A stretch of DNA of 13,582 nt. Origin: Chloroflexota bacterium. Lineage in GTDB: Bacteria; Chloroflexota; UBA11872. Location of the stretch: the NCBI GenBank assembly GCA_028875175.1, contig JAPPFO010000045.1, positions 1-13,582 on the forward strand, written 5' to 3'. Both the position numbers and the translations under genes were made by a program. This document shows positions 5,766-13,306 of the stretch, piece after piece; the stretch's first letter is position 1; the number at the start of each line of letters is the position of its first letter. A model generated the notes under the pieces. That model was not told the DNA's origin. It did no database searches and worked only from the letters and a program-made list of their open reading frames with translations.

Positions 5766-7112
5766 TCACACCTGGTCGGCGAGCAGACGCGCCGCCTGGC
5801 TTTCGGCGGCTAAGGCATGGCGCCCCATGCCAAAGTAGTGGAATCCCAGTTCGTGCATACGCGCTGGATCGTACAAATTGCGGCCGTCCACCAGGACGTC
5901 GCCGCGCATTGCCTCACGCACTGCCGTCCAGTCCAGTTCGCGAAACTCGTTCCACTCCGTGGCCAGCACAATAGCGTCCGCACCGGTCGCGGCCTCAACC
6001 GCCGAGTCTGCGAACGCCACCGAGCGTCCCAGCACCGCGCGCGCCTTGGCGGTCGCAACCGGGTCGTACGCGCGAACGTGGGCGCCCTCGCCCGCCAGCA
6101 AGTGGGCAATCTCGATCGCCGGCGCGTCGCGCACGTCGTCGGTGTTTGGCTTGAACGACAAACCGAGGATTGCGATCTCGCGGCCACGCAGGCTGCCCAG
6201 AGCCTCGCGCAGCTTGCGCACGGCCGAACGCCGCGCGTCGCGATTAATTTCGATCACCGCCCGCAGCAACTGCGGGTGCGCCCCGTGCACCGACCCCATG
6301 TGTTCGAGGGCGCGCACGTCCTTGGGAAAACAACTGCCGCCCCACCCCAGCCCGGCGTTCAGGTAGGCCGGACCAACGCGCGCGTCCAATCCCATGCCGC
6401 GCGCCACGACCTCAACGTCGGCGTCCAGCGCCTCGCAGATCGTCGCAATCTCATTGATGAACGAGATTCGCGTGGCCAAAAAGGCATTGGAGGCGTACTT
6501 GATCATCTCGGCCGTTCGCAGGTCGGTCACGATGACAGGACAGTCGAATGACCGATAGAGCTCGGCCACGCGCTCGGCAGCCGCCGCGTCGGCCGAACCA
6601 ATGACGACACGGTCGGGATGCAGAAAGTCCTGAACGGCCGAGCCTTCACGCTGAAACTCCGGATTGGATACCACCGGAAACCGTGCGCCGTCCGCCCGAT
6701 GCTCGTGAATGATCCGCGAAATCAGGTCGCTGGTTCCAATCGGCACCGTGCTCTTGGTGACGATCAGTGCTCCCTCCGACAGCACGGGCGCCAGCGCCAC
6801 CGCGGCGCTGTCCACCGCCAGCAGGCTGGCCTCGCCGGCGGCGCCGGTTGGCGTGTCCACCGCGATGAACACAAACTCCCGCTCAGGAACCGCGACCGAA
6901 TAGTCGGTGGTAAACGTCAGCCGCCCGGCGGCTACGTTGCGCGCAACCAGCGACTCCAGTCCCGGCTCGTAAATCGGCACGCGCCCCGCGCGGAGCCCGG
7001 CGATCTTGTCCTCGTCGATATCCAGACACGCCACGTCGTGCCCCAGGTCGGCAAAACACGCGCCCACCGAGAGCCCCACATAGCCGGTTCCGACAATGCA
7101 GATCGCGCTCAT
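5766..7112 (-). CDS. ugd: UDP-glucose 6-dehydrogenase
   Basis: 448 aa, normal length for the bacterial UDP-glucose/GDP-mannose dehydrogenase family. The N-terminal Rossmann fold has GTGYVGL at 8-14 and the NAD-binding acidic residue in CLDIDEDK. Other family motifs are IYEPGLE (48-54), FIAVDTPTG (82-90), TKSTVPIGT (119-127) and SNPEFQREGSAV (149-160). The central helix carries Lys205 (AEMIKYASNA). The catalytic site is GWGGSCFPKD with Cys261 and Lys264, and the C-terminal UDP-binding domain begins near SFKPNTDDVRDAP. All key residues are present. The enzyme oxidises UDP-glucose twice with NAD+ to UDP-glucuronate, a precursor for capsule and exopolysaccharide. It begins 36 bp after the broken K+ channel gene and lies 11 bp before the LysM gene. 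Related UDP-sugar dehydrogenases cannot be excluded, but the motifs favour Ugd. Confidence 0.93.
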   Translation of the reverse strand: MSAICIVGTGYVGLSVGACFADLGHDVACLDIDEDKIAGLRAGRVPIYEPGLESLVARNVAAGRLTFTTDYSVAVPEREFVFIAVDTPTGAAGEASLLAVDSAAVALAPVLSEGALIVTKSTVPIGTSDLISRIIHEHRADGARFPVVSNPEFQREGSAVQDFLHPDRVVIGSADAAAAERVAELYRSFDCPVIVTDLRTAEMIKYASNAFLATRISFINEIATICEALDADVEVVARGMGLDARVGPAYLNAGLGWGGSCFPKDVRALEHMGSVHGAHPQLLRAVIEINRDARRSAVRKLREALGSLRGREIAILGLSFKPNTDDVRDAPAIEIAHLLAGEGAHVRAYDPVATAKARAVLGRSVAFADSAVEAATGADAIVLATEWNEFRELDWTAVREAMRGDVLVDGRNLYDPARMHELGFHYFGMGRHALAAESQAARLLADQV

Positions 7113-7148
7113 CGACTGATCATCGCACCTTGCGCCACGCGGGAGGGC

Positions 7149-8171
7149 TCACTGGCTGGCCTGCTCCGCGAACTGCCGCACGTTCGGGGGCGGCCCGATC
7201 ATGACGAGTACGTCCTGGGCGCGGGCCGTCTCGTCACGTGTCGGCAGGAATTGCTGCTCGCCGTCGCGTCCAATCGCCATGACTTCCACCCCTTGCTGAC
7301 ACAGCCCCAAGTCCCCAATCGTCCGATCCACAAAGACGCTGGCAGCTCCAATCGCCACTTCCTCAATCGTCATGACCTTGGATTTCTCGTCCAACAACTC
7401 CGAGAGCGCCCGGGTGACGTTGGGTTTTAGCACGTGGGAGGCCATGTGCTGGGCGCCGGCGGCGTGCGGCGAAAAAACTCGCGTGGCACCTGCCACTATC
7501 AGCCGCTCGAACGCTTCATCGGTGTTGGCGCGGGCAATGATGGGAATCTCGGGCGCGGTCGCACGCGCCGATAGCGCGGTGTATACGTTGTCGGCGTCGT
7601 TGCCGGTTGAGACCAGCACGGCGGCTGCCCGGTCAATGCCCGCGGCCCGCAGCGTTTCCGCACACGGCCGGCACACCCAGGCCTTCGGCGCGTTCGCAGC
7701 GAGCCTGGTCTCGGTCAATGGTCACTACGCACCGTCCGGCGACGCCCAGGTCTTCAATGCTGCACTAGCCCACGCGACCAAGCCGCAAACGATGTAGTGG
7801 TCACGCAGAGCCGTCAGAGCCTGCTCCTTGCGGCGTGTCGCCACCCGCGCGAGCCGATGACCGCTGACAAGATACTCAACCGGAACGGCGCCGGTATATC
7901 CGATGGTGCCGATGCCGGCAATGATGAGCGCAAGCGGAAATATTCGGCCGCCCTGGTCAAGCGGAGCGATCTCGTTGTAGCCAACGGTGCTAAGCGTGAC
8001 GACCGTCACGGAGAGTGCATCCAGCGGGCTGACGGCCGCCACCAACATGAAGCCGATGACCCCGCTGACGGTCAGGGTGTCCGTGGCCCCGACGCCCCAG
8101 ATCATTCGTCGGGGCAGGCCGCGCGTGGTCGCCGCTTCGTGGGCCGGCGCGGGGCGCGACGGCGTCAGCAC
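7149..8171 (-). pseudogene. Potassium channel with RCK (TrkA-type) domains, frameshifted
   Basis: Two frames, 7725-8171 and 7149-7718, are halves of one gene. The first holds a pore region with selectivity filter STVGYNEIAPL, a second membrane helix (about IFPLALIIAGIGTIGYTGAVP) and the start of a nucleotide-binding fold, HYIVCGL. A one-base shift near 7778 restores the fold: LGRVG, then a stop, then CSIEDLGVAGRCVVTIDRDQ and GLGVPAVCGN. The stop is TAG at 7767-7765, where homologs usually have Gln or another polar residue. A second shift near 7657-7660, with loss of about five codons where the family has a GDAT-type motif, returns to the original frame. There TLRAAGIDRAAAVLVST, ADNVYTALSARA and a complete C-terminal RCK/TrkA-C domain continue to TGA 7149. 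The intact ancestor would be a cytoplasmically gated K+ channel. It starts (GTG 8171) one base after the arsA-like stop. The fragments could still be translated separately. Confidence 0.82.
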
Positions 8172-8172
8172 G

Positions 8173-9390
8173 CTAGGCGCCGCGACTCCGGACGGTTGCC
8201 GTGGCTGGCTCGCGCGGCGAAAAACGGATGCGCAGCTGGCCGTCCTCCAGACGGGCGCCGCCGTGGGTCATCCGGGCCAGCACGCGCGGCAGCACGATGT
8301 TGCGGCGGGCGGCCCCCATGCGGACCACCAACTCGTCCCCGCGACGAATCAAGGATGCGTCGGATTTGTCCAGAAACGGCGCCGGGATACGGAACTCGAA
8401 ACCGCCGGCCACCTCCACGATTTCGTACGGCTTGAAGTCGATCAGGCGGTCGGCCGGTTTGCAGTCGGCGTGCATCTGGGCCCCCATGCGGCGCAGCCGC
8501 TTCAGGCCAACCACCTCCTCGGGAAACTGATGAATCCGCAGAATCGGGATCGGGTCGAACATCGAGTGGATGTCTCGCAAATAGGGCGCCTGCATGGCAC
8601 GGCGCTGCTCGGCAAAGCGCCCCTCGGCCTCCTCGGAAACCACTCGGTTCACCACTACCGCGTCCGTAATGTGGTCATAGAGGGTCAGGTAGGTGTAGCT
8701 GCGCTGGGCCTCGCGGATCACCATGCGCTCCGGGTTTACCACCAGGCGCACGGTGGTTGTATTCGAGGCCGTCAGGGTGTCGTGCAACTGTTGCAGCTCA
8801 TCCACCAGGTCGGTCATTGCCTCGAAAACGTCATCCTCGGGTAGCGGCAAGTCGGTCACACGGCGAGCCATCGGCCGCACCATGCGGGCCAGGTGGCGGT
8901 TGATCGGTAGCAGCTTGTCCAGCCACCAGCGGCCGACTTCCGGGAACGCCAGCAGCCGCAGGGTCTCGCCGGTGGGCGCACAGTCCACAACCACCACGTC
9001 GTATTCGCCTGAAGACGCGTGTCGATTGACCCAGAGCAGGTTTGCCATTTCTTCCATGCCTGGGAACACGGCAATTTCCTCCGCCAGCACGTTGTCCATG
9101 CCGCGCCAGGTCAGCACGGCTTCCACCCAGGTCTGCACCGTGCCCCAGTACGTCTCCAGGTTGTAGTAGACGTCGCACTCCTGCGCCCACAGGTTGTCAA
9201 CCACGGGTTTGGGAACCGGTCCCAGCTGGGTATCCAGCGAGTCGCCCAGGCTGTGTGCGGTATCCGTGCTGAGCACGACAGTGCGCAATCCGGCGTCCGC
9301 GCAACGTAGCGCCGCGGCCGCCGCAACGCTGGTCTTGCCAACGCCGCCCTTACCGGTGTACAGCAGGATGCGCGGCGAGCGTTTAGTCAT
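8173..9390 (-). CDS. ArsA/Get3-type ATPase with C-terminal HSP20-like domain
   Basis: 405 aa from ATG 9390. It has the deviant Walker A box GKGGVGKT (13-20, with signature Lys14 and Lys19), a switch region STDTAHSLGD (41-50) and DVVVVDCAPTGETLRLL (131-147), the hallmark of the ArsA/Get3 branch of SIMIBI ATPases. The last about 90 residues (from about 312) look like the ArsA HSP20-like beta-sandwich (FEFRIPAPFLDKSD, VRMGAARRNIVLP, LRIRFSP). It is a single-ATPase form, unlike the duplicated ArsA of classical arsenite pumps. No obvious arsenite-binding Cys triad and no arsB gene are seen, so an arsenic role is not supported. A chaperone or targeting ATPase is as likely. Its start overlaps the selD stop by 8 bp (atgactaa), which points to translational coupling. 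Confidence is high for family, low for role. Confidence 0.9.
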   Translation of the reverse strand: MTKRSPRILLYTGKGGVGKTSVAAAAALRCADAGLRTVVLSTDTAHSLGDSLDTQLGPVPKPVVDNLWAQECDVYYNLETYWGTVQTWVEAVLTWRGMDNVLAEEIAVFPGMEEMANLLWVNRHASSGEYDVVVVDCAPTGETLRLLAFPEVGRWWLDKLLPINRHLARMVRPMARRVTDLPLPEDDVFEAMTDLVDELQQLHDTLTASNTTTVRLVVNPERMVIREAQRSYTYLTLYDHITDAVVVNRVVSEEAEGRFAEQRRAMQAPYLRDIHSMFDPIPILRIHQFPEEVVGLKRLRRMGAQMHADCKPADRLIDFKPYEIVEVAGGFEFRIPAPFLDKSDASLIRRGDELVVRMGAARRNIVLPRVLARMTHGGARLEDGQLRIRFSPREPATATVRSRGA

Positions 9391-10465
9391 TGATGTCGTC
9401 AGTGGTGTCCATTGGGCGAACGTACATCAAGCAGGAGTCTGGCGCAGTAATCCGGCCCACGGTGGCTGCCGCTGGCGAGCCGGCGCGCTCAAGGGCCTGC
9501 CGCAAGGCGGCCTCGTCTTCGGGTGGGATGGCGATCAGCAACCCGCCGCTTGTTTGCGCATCGGCCAGCAGAATACGGGCGGGCCTGTCCACCGCGGGAT
9601 GCCAGCGAACATCGCCTTCCAGCGAGGCTAGATTGCGCTCGGTCCCGCCGGGAACCTCATCAGCGGCAATCAGCGACCAGACCTCGGGAAGGGCCGGGAC
9701 TTCGTCAGCATAGACCTCGGCCGAGACGCCGCTGGCGTTCAGCATCTCGCGCAAGTGACCCAGCAGGCCGTAGCCCGTCACGTCCGTCACGGCGTGCGCG
9801 CCATGATCGCTGGCGGCCCTGGCCGCGACGGCATTGAGCATGGTCATCGACTCGATCGCGGCCTCCAGCGCAGTCTCGCTGGCGACGTCGAACTTGCCGG
9901 CAGTCGTGATGATCCCCGTACCCAACGGCTTCGTCAGCACCAGCAAGTCGTCCGGACGTGCGCCCGCATTCGTGCTGACCGCGTCCGGATCAACCGTTCC
10001 TAGGACCGCCAGACCGAACTTGGGCTCCGGATCGTCAATCGAATGCCCGCCGCCGATCACCGCTCCGGCTTCCAGAACCTTGTCGGCGGCGCCGCGCTGT
10101 ACGTCAGCCAGCAGGTCCAGCGGCAACGTGCCGCGCGGCCAGCCGGCAATGTTGAGCGCAAGGAACGGCGTGGCGCCCATGGCATACAGATCGCTCAGGG
10201 CGTTCGCGGCGGCAATGGCTCCAAAGCTATAGGCGTCATCGACGATCGGTGTGAAGACATCCGTGGTGAAGGCAATGGCCAGATCGTCGCGCAGTCGGAA
10301 GACCGCGGCGTCGTCCATCGCCTGTCCTCCAACCAGCAGGTCGGGCGCGGCCATTGGCGGCATCAGGCGCAGCACGTGCGCCAGCTCGTCAGGGCTGAGC
10401 TTGCACGCTCAGCCGGCGCCGTGCGCGTACCGGGTAAGTTTGAGCGGCGTGTGTTCGCTATCCAT
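9383..10465 (-). CDS. selD: Selenophosphate synthetase, predicted selenocysteine-containing (UGA at codon 19)
   Basis: Read through one in-frame UGA, the gene runs from ATG 10465 to TAA 9383 (360 aa), the normal SelD size. Without readthrough the frame would start at GTG 10375 and lose the active site. The N-terminus reads LTRYAHGAGUACKLSPDEL: U19 (UGA 10411-10409) sits exactly where E. coli SelD has Cys17, and Lys22 corresponds to the essential Lys20. Downstream are the Mg/ATP motifs MDDAAVFRL (Asp51/Asp52), TTDVFTPIVDD, NALSDLYAMG, GGGHSIDDPEPKFG, TKPLGTGI and DVTGYGLLGHL, then the C-terminal AIR-synthase-like half with DAQTSGGLL. The enzyme makes selenophosphate from selenide and ATP for Sec-tRNA and selenouridine. 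SelD forms with Sec at this place are known in other bacteria. A SECIS-like hairpin follows the UGA. An aggag-like site is nearly absent before ATG 10465 (agga abuts it), so a nearby upstream TTG is an alternative start. Confidence 0.9.
10366..10414 (-). promoter_or_regulatory. Candidate bacterial SECIS region around the selD UGA
   Basis: On the minus strand the UGA (10411-10409) is followed after 26 nt by a perfect 6-bp stem ggcgca / tgcgcc (10382-10377 and 10371-10366) with loop cgtgc. The loop has G as its second base and begins 33 nt after the UGA. This fits the general bacterial SECIS model (short stem, G in the first two loop bases, apical loop about 16-37 nt downstream). A second perfect 8-bp hairpin, ggctgagc / gctcagcc with loop gtgcaa (10414-10407 and 10400-10393), encloses the UGA itself. 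Confidence 0.55.
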
Positions 10466-10522
10466 TCCTGCACCGTAGCGTAACGCCGCCGTCCGCAAAC
10501 TCCGTTCTTGCACTCGGAGGCC

Positions 10523-11860
10523 ATGAGGAGCCGGCCGTTGCCGTTGCCCTGCCGTCGGACCATACGCCGCGTGATGGCCTTGACCCTCGTGCTGGCGTGG
10601 CTTGTGGCGGGCGTTGGGCGCCTCGCCGCTGCCTCCCCGCTGGACGCCACGCCGGTCGAGGGCGGTGCGTTCTTCAAGCAGGCGGATGCCGAGGCCCTCG
10701 GCTTTGCCATTCGAAACTACGCGGACGGTCCCACGTTCTACGACGCGTATCTACGCTTCGGCGGCGCCGACACCCTCGGACCGCCGGTTTCCCGGCCGTG
10801 GATCGCTGACGGTGGATTTGCCTACCAGTTGACGCAGCGCGCGCTTCTTCAATGGTCGCCAACGGACCAGCAGGTGGGAGTGGCCAACATCTTCGAGTTG
10901 CTGGACGGCATCGAATTCGCTGATGAACTTCGCGCCCGCCACATCCCCGACGCCGAAGCGCCGCCACCCCTGTCGCCCAACCTCGCGCAACAGGCCCGGT
11001 TGGCCTGGCTGACTGACCGCGCGATCGCGGATACGTTCGCCAACAATCCGCTGCAACTCGGCAACCAGGACGCCAGTATCGAATTCCACGGACTGCCGAT
11101 GTCGCGCCCCGTGCGTGCGGGACCGTTCGTCATTCAGCGCTTCCAACGAACGGCGTTGCAACACTGGGTCGAGCAGGTAGACGGTGGTCCACCGGTTGGC
11201 TCGGTGGTCCTGGTCAACGCGGGCGATATCTACCGGGACCTGGCGCTGCCGGCTGAGGTGCTGGCGCTACCTCACCAGCCTGACCACGCAGCGGTGGTGG
11301 ACGTGCGGCTGGATCCCCCGGATGACGCCGGCCTGGCTCCGGCTGCCGTGGCGTCACGCGCCTACAACACATCCAGCCACAGGCTGCGCACCGCGCTGGC
11401 GCTATTGGAAGGGGTGGAGGCCAATCTCGCGGCGTTGGAACTGGCCGCCAGCACGCAACTCGTCATTGAGTTTCACGTGTTGCCAGAAAGTGTGCTGGCC
11501 TCCTTCAATGCCGCGAGTGGCATTCAAGTCAACACGAATCTGCGTGATGAAGCCCCCCTCCCGCTCGCCGCGGTGCTGGCGCACGAACTCCAGCATTTTG
11601 AAGATTTCATGCTCGGCCAGCTTGGTGAGGACAGCCAGAGCTGCCTGGATGCCGAGGTGCGGGCGCTTACGCGTGAGATCCAAACCTGGCGCGCTCTCGT
11701 AGACGACCACGGTTTGCCCCCTCGCCCCAGCGTATTGGTCCGCATCGAGACCAGTCGGGCCTCCATCTACCAGGAGGGCTCCACGGCCATCGAGGAACTG
11801 GCGCGGTTTCTGTACCAGGAGGCCTGCGACAAGCCACTGACTGCCCAGGCCAAGGGATAA
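10523..11860 (+). CDS. Secreted protein with two repeated modules and an HExxH putative metallopeptidase domain
   Basis: About 445 aa from ATG 10523. An Arg-rich n-region (RRTIRRV) and hydrophobic core (MALTLVLAWLVAGVG) form a signal peptide or membrane anchor, so the protein acts outside the cytoplasm. The N-terminal half holds two related modules: GPPVSRP...FAYQLTQRALLQW (about residues 86-112) and GLPMSRP...FVIQRFQRTALQHW (about 190-215). The C-terminal half has HELQHFEDFM, an HExxH zinc-protease signature at 354-358. It is preceded by a helix (LPLAAVLA) and followed after 24 residues by Glu378 in CLDAEVRAL, a possible third zinc ligand. No named family is assigned. The start is uncertain: TTG 10508 is upstream, GGAGG lies only 2 nt before ATG 10523, and AGGAG (10526-10530) would suit TTG 10538. 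It diverges from selD with a 57-bp gap. Confidence 0.78.
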   Translation: MRSRPLPLPCRRTIRRVMALTLVLAWLVAGVGRLAAASPLDATPVEGGAFFKQADAEALGFAIRNYADGPTFYDAYLRFGGADTLGPPVSRPWIADGGFAYQLTQRALLQWSPTDQQVGVANIFELLDGIEFADELRARHIPDAEAPPPLSPNLAQQARLAWLTDRAIADTFANNPLQLGNQDASIEFHGLPMSRPVRAGPFVIQRFQRTALQHWVEQVDGGPPVGSVVLVNAGDIYRDLALPAEVLALPHQPDHAAVVDVRLDPPDDAGLAPAAVASRAYNTSSHRLRTALALLEGVEANLAALELAASTQLVIEFHVLPESVLASFNAASGIQVNTNLRDEAPLPLAAVLAHELQHFEDFMLGQLGEDSQSCLDAEVRALTREIQTWRALVDDHGLPPRPSVLVRIETSRASIYQEGSTAIEELARFLYQEACDKPLTAQAKG

Positions 11861-11871
11861 CGTCCGGCACC

Positions 11872-11899
11872 GACGCCGTCGTGCAGGCCCGCCGGCGTC
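11872..11899 (+). terminator. Hairpin after the secreted metallopeptidase-like gene
   Basis: Perfect 7-bp stem gacgccg (11872-11878) / cggcgtc (11893-11899) with a 14-nt loop, 11 bp after the TAA. There is no T run, so termination strength is unclear. Confidence 0.4.
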
Positions 11900-11979
11900 A
11901 CGTTCAGGACTGCGTATGCCTGCTGAGAATGTCAGCGTTCTGGTCGTAAGCTGTTAGGGCATTGTCCTCGCAGGCCGTA

Positions 11980-12039
11980 GGCTGGTCGCGCCGACCACGA
12001 GCCTGTGGCCCCCTGGCAGCGGGAGCAACGCGGTCTCCC
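11980..12039 (+). promoter_or_regulatory. Structured leader upstream of tyrS, weakly T-box-like
   Basis: Two hairpins lie before tyrS. The first is ggct-ggtcg / cgacc-agcc (11980-12003) with a CGC loop and a 3-nt bulge. The second is gggag (12021-12025) / ctccc (12035-12039) with loop caacgcggt. The second recalls the T-box antiterminator pattern GGGUGGNACCGCGG, but the tRNA-pairing UGGN is not conserved and no Stem I with a clear Tyr specifier codon could be drawn. It may be a diverged leader or chance structure. Confidence 0.25.
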
Positions 12040-12052
12040 CTGGACAGTCTCC

Positions 12053-13294
12053 ATGGAATCATCGCTGTATCAGACCCTCGCCACGCGCGGGTTTATCCAT
12101 TCCGTTTCCAACGCGGACGGCTTGCGGGCGGCCCTGGAGCGACCCTGCACGTTCTACGTCGGGTTCGACCCCACCGCGCCCAGCCTGCACACTGGCCACC
12201 TCATTCCGTTGGCGCTGGCCGCCCACCTGGCCGGGGCTGGTCACCACCCGGTACTGCTGGCGGGCGGTGGAACCGGACTGATCGGCGACCCAACCGACCG
12301 AGCCGAAACCCGTGCCCTCCTTAGTGCGGAGCGTGTCGCCGCCAATACTCGGGCGGTTCGTCAACAGGTCGACCGCTTATTCGAGAACGAGCAGGCCGAC
12401 GTCGCGATCGTGGACAACGCTACCTGGCTGACCCAACTCCGTTATCTGGAGTTTCTGCGCGATATCGGCCGCCACTTCAGCGTCAACGAAATCCTGGCCA
12501 CGGAGACCTACCGCGCCCGACTGGAAAGCGGGCAAGGCCTGAACTTCGTCGAGATCAACTACCGCCTGTTGCAGGCCTTCGACTTCCTGCACCTCTTTCG
12601 GGAACACGGCTGCATCCTGCAGATCGGCGGCAGCGACCAGTGGGCCAATATCCTGGCGGGCGTCGACCTGATTCGCCGGATCGAGGGCCAGGAAGCATTC
12701 GGCCTGGTCACGCCCCTGCTCACGACGAGCACGGGCCAGAAGATGGGCAAGACCGCCAGCGGCGCGCTGTGGCTGGACCCCGAACTGACATCGCCCTACG
12801 ACTTCTACCAGTACTGGATCAACATCGAGGACGCGTCGGTGGAACGCACGCTGGCGCTGCTGACGCCGCTGCCGATGGACGAGGTTCGCGCGCTCGCCTC
12901 CCTGCGCGGCGCCCGGATTCGCACTGCCAAGGAGCGGCTGGCCTTCGAGATCACCGCCCGCGTCCACGGTGCGGAGGCCGCCGCTGCGGCACGCGACGGG
13001 GCCCGCGCCCTGTTTGGGCGCGACGGCGGGTCCACAGGGGCCGCGCCGCAGACGCTGGTAACCGAGGAACAACTTGCCCAGGGTCTGGGCATCGTGGACC
13101 TGCTGCTCACGACCGGGCTCGCCGGATCACGCTCGGCGGCGCGCCGTCTGGTTGCTCAGGGCGGCGCCTACGCCAACGACCAACGCGTTGACAGCCCCGA
13201 TGCGATCTTTCGCGCGGACGCATTCCACGATGGCGAGCTTCTGCTGCGCTCAGGCAAGAAGCGCTATCACCGAGTCCTGGTGAGTAATGAGTAG
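12053..13294 (+). CDS. tyrS: Tyrosyl-tRNA synthetase
   Basis: 413 aa from ATG 12053, the usual size of bacterial TyrRS. The GTG at 12005 would add 16 residues with no homologous character and lies inside the leader, so ATG is preferred, although only a weak ggacag precedes it. The class I Rossmann domain has YVGFDPTAPSLHTGHLIPL, with HTGH (46-49) as the HIGH motif, and GGGTGLIGDPTDR. Tyrosine and ATP contacts lie in NYRLLQAFDF (Tyr170) and QIGGSDQWANI (190-200). The loop KMGKT (230-234) is the KMSKS equivalent. After the anticodon-binding helical region the C-terminus has an S4 RNA-binding domain, about 350-413 (IVDLLLTTGLAGSRSAARRL, then GGAYANDQRV). It charges tRNA-Tyr in the cytoplasm. It is followed after 12 bp by a GNAT gene on the same transcript. 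Confidence 0.96.
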   Translation: MESSLYQTLATRGFIHSVSNADGLRAALERPCTFYVGFDPTAPSLHTGHLIPLALAAHLAGAGHHPVLLAGGGTGLIGDPTDRAETRALLSAERVAANTRAVRQQVDRLFENEQADVAIVDNATWLTQLRYLEFLRDIGRHFSVNEILATETYRARLESGQGLNFVEINYRLLQAFDFLHLFREHGCILQIGGSDQWANILAGVDLIRRIEGQEAFGLVTPLLTTSTGQKMGKTASGALWLDPELTSPYDFYQYWINIEDASVERTLALLTPLPMDEVRALASLRGARIRTAKERLAFEITARVHGAEAAAAARDGARALFGRDGGSTGAAPQTLVTEEQLAQGLGIVDLLLTTGLAGSRSAARRLVAQGGAYANDQRVDSPDAIFRADAFHDGELLLRSGKKRYHRVLVSNE

Positions 13295-13306
13295 GAGCGG
13301 GTGCGG

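Noticed and set aside
8173..9390. Arsenite efflux ATPase (arsA of an ars operon)
   Set aside because: Only one ATPase domain, no Cys triad for arsenite and no arsB, arsR or arsD nearby; only the family is assigned.
12377..13072. 231-aa minus-strand open frame inside tyrS
   Set aside because: Opposite strand of a gene with all TyrRS motifs; no start signal or recognisable domain.
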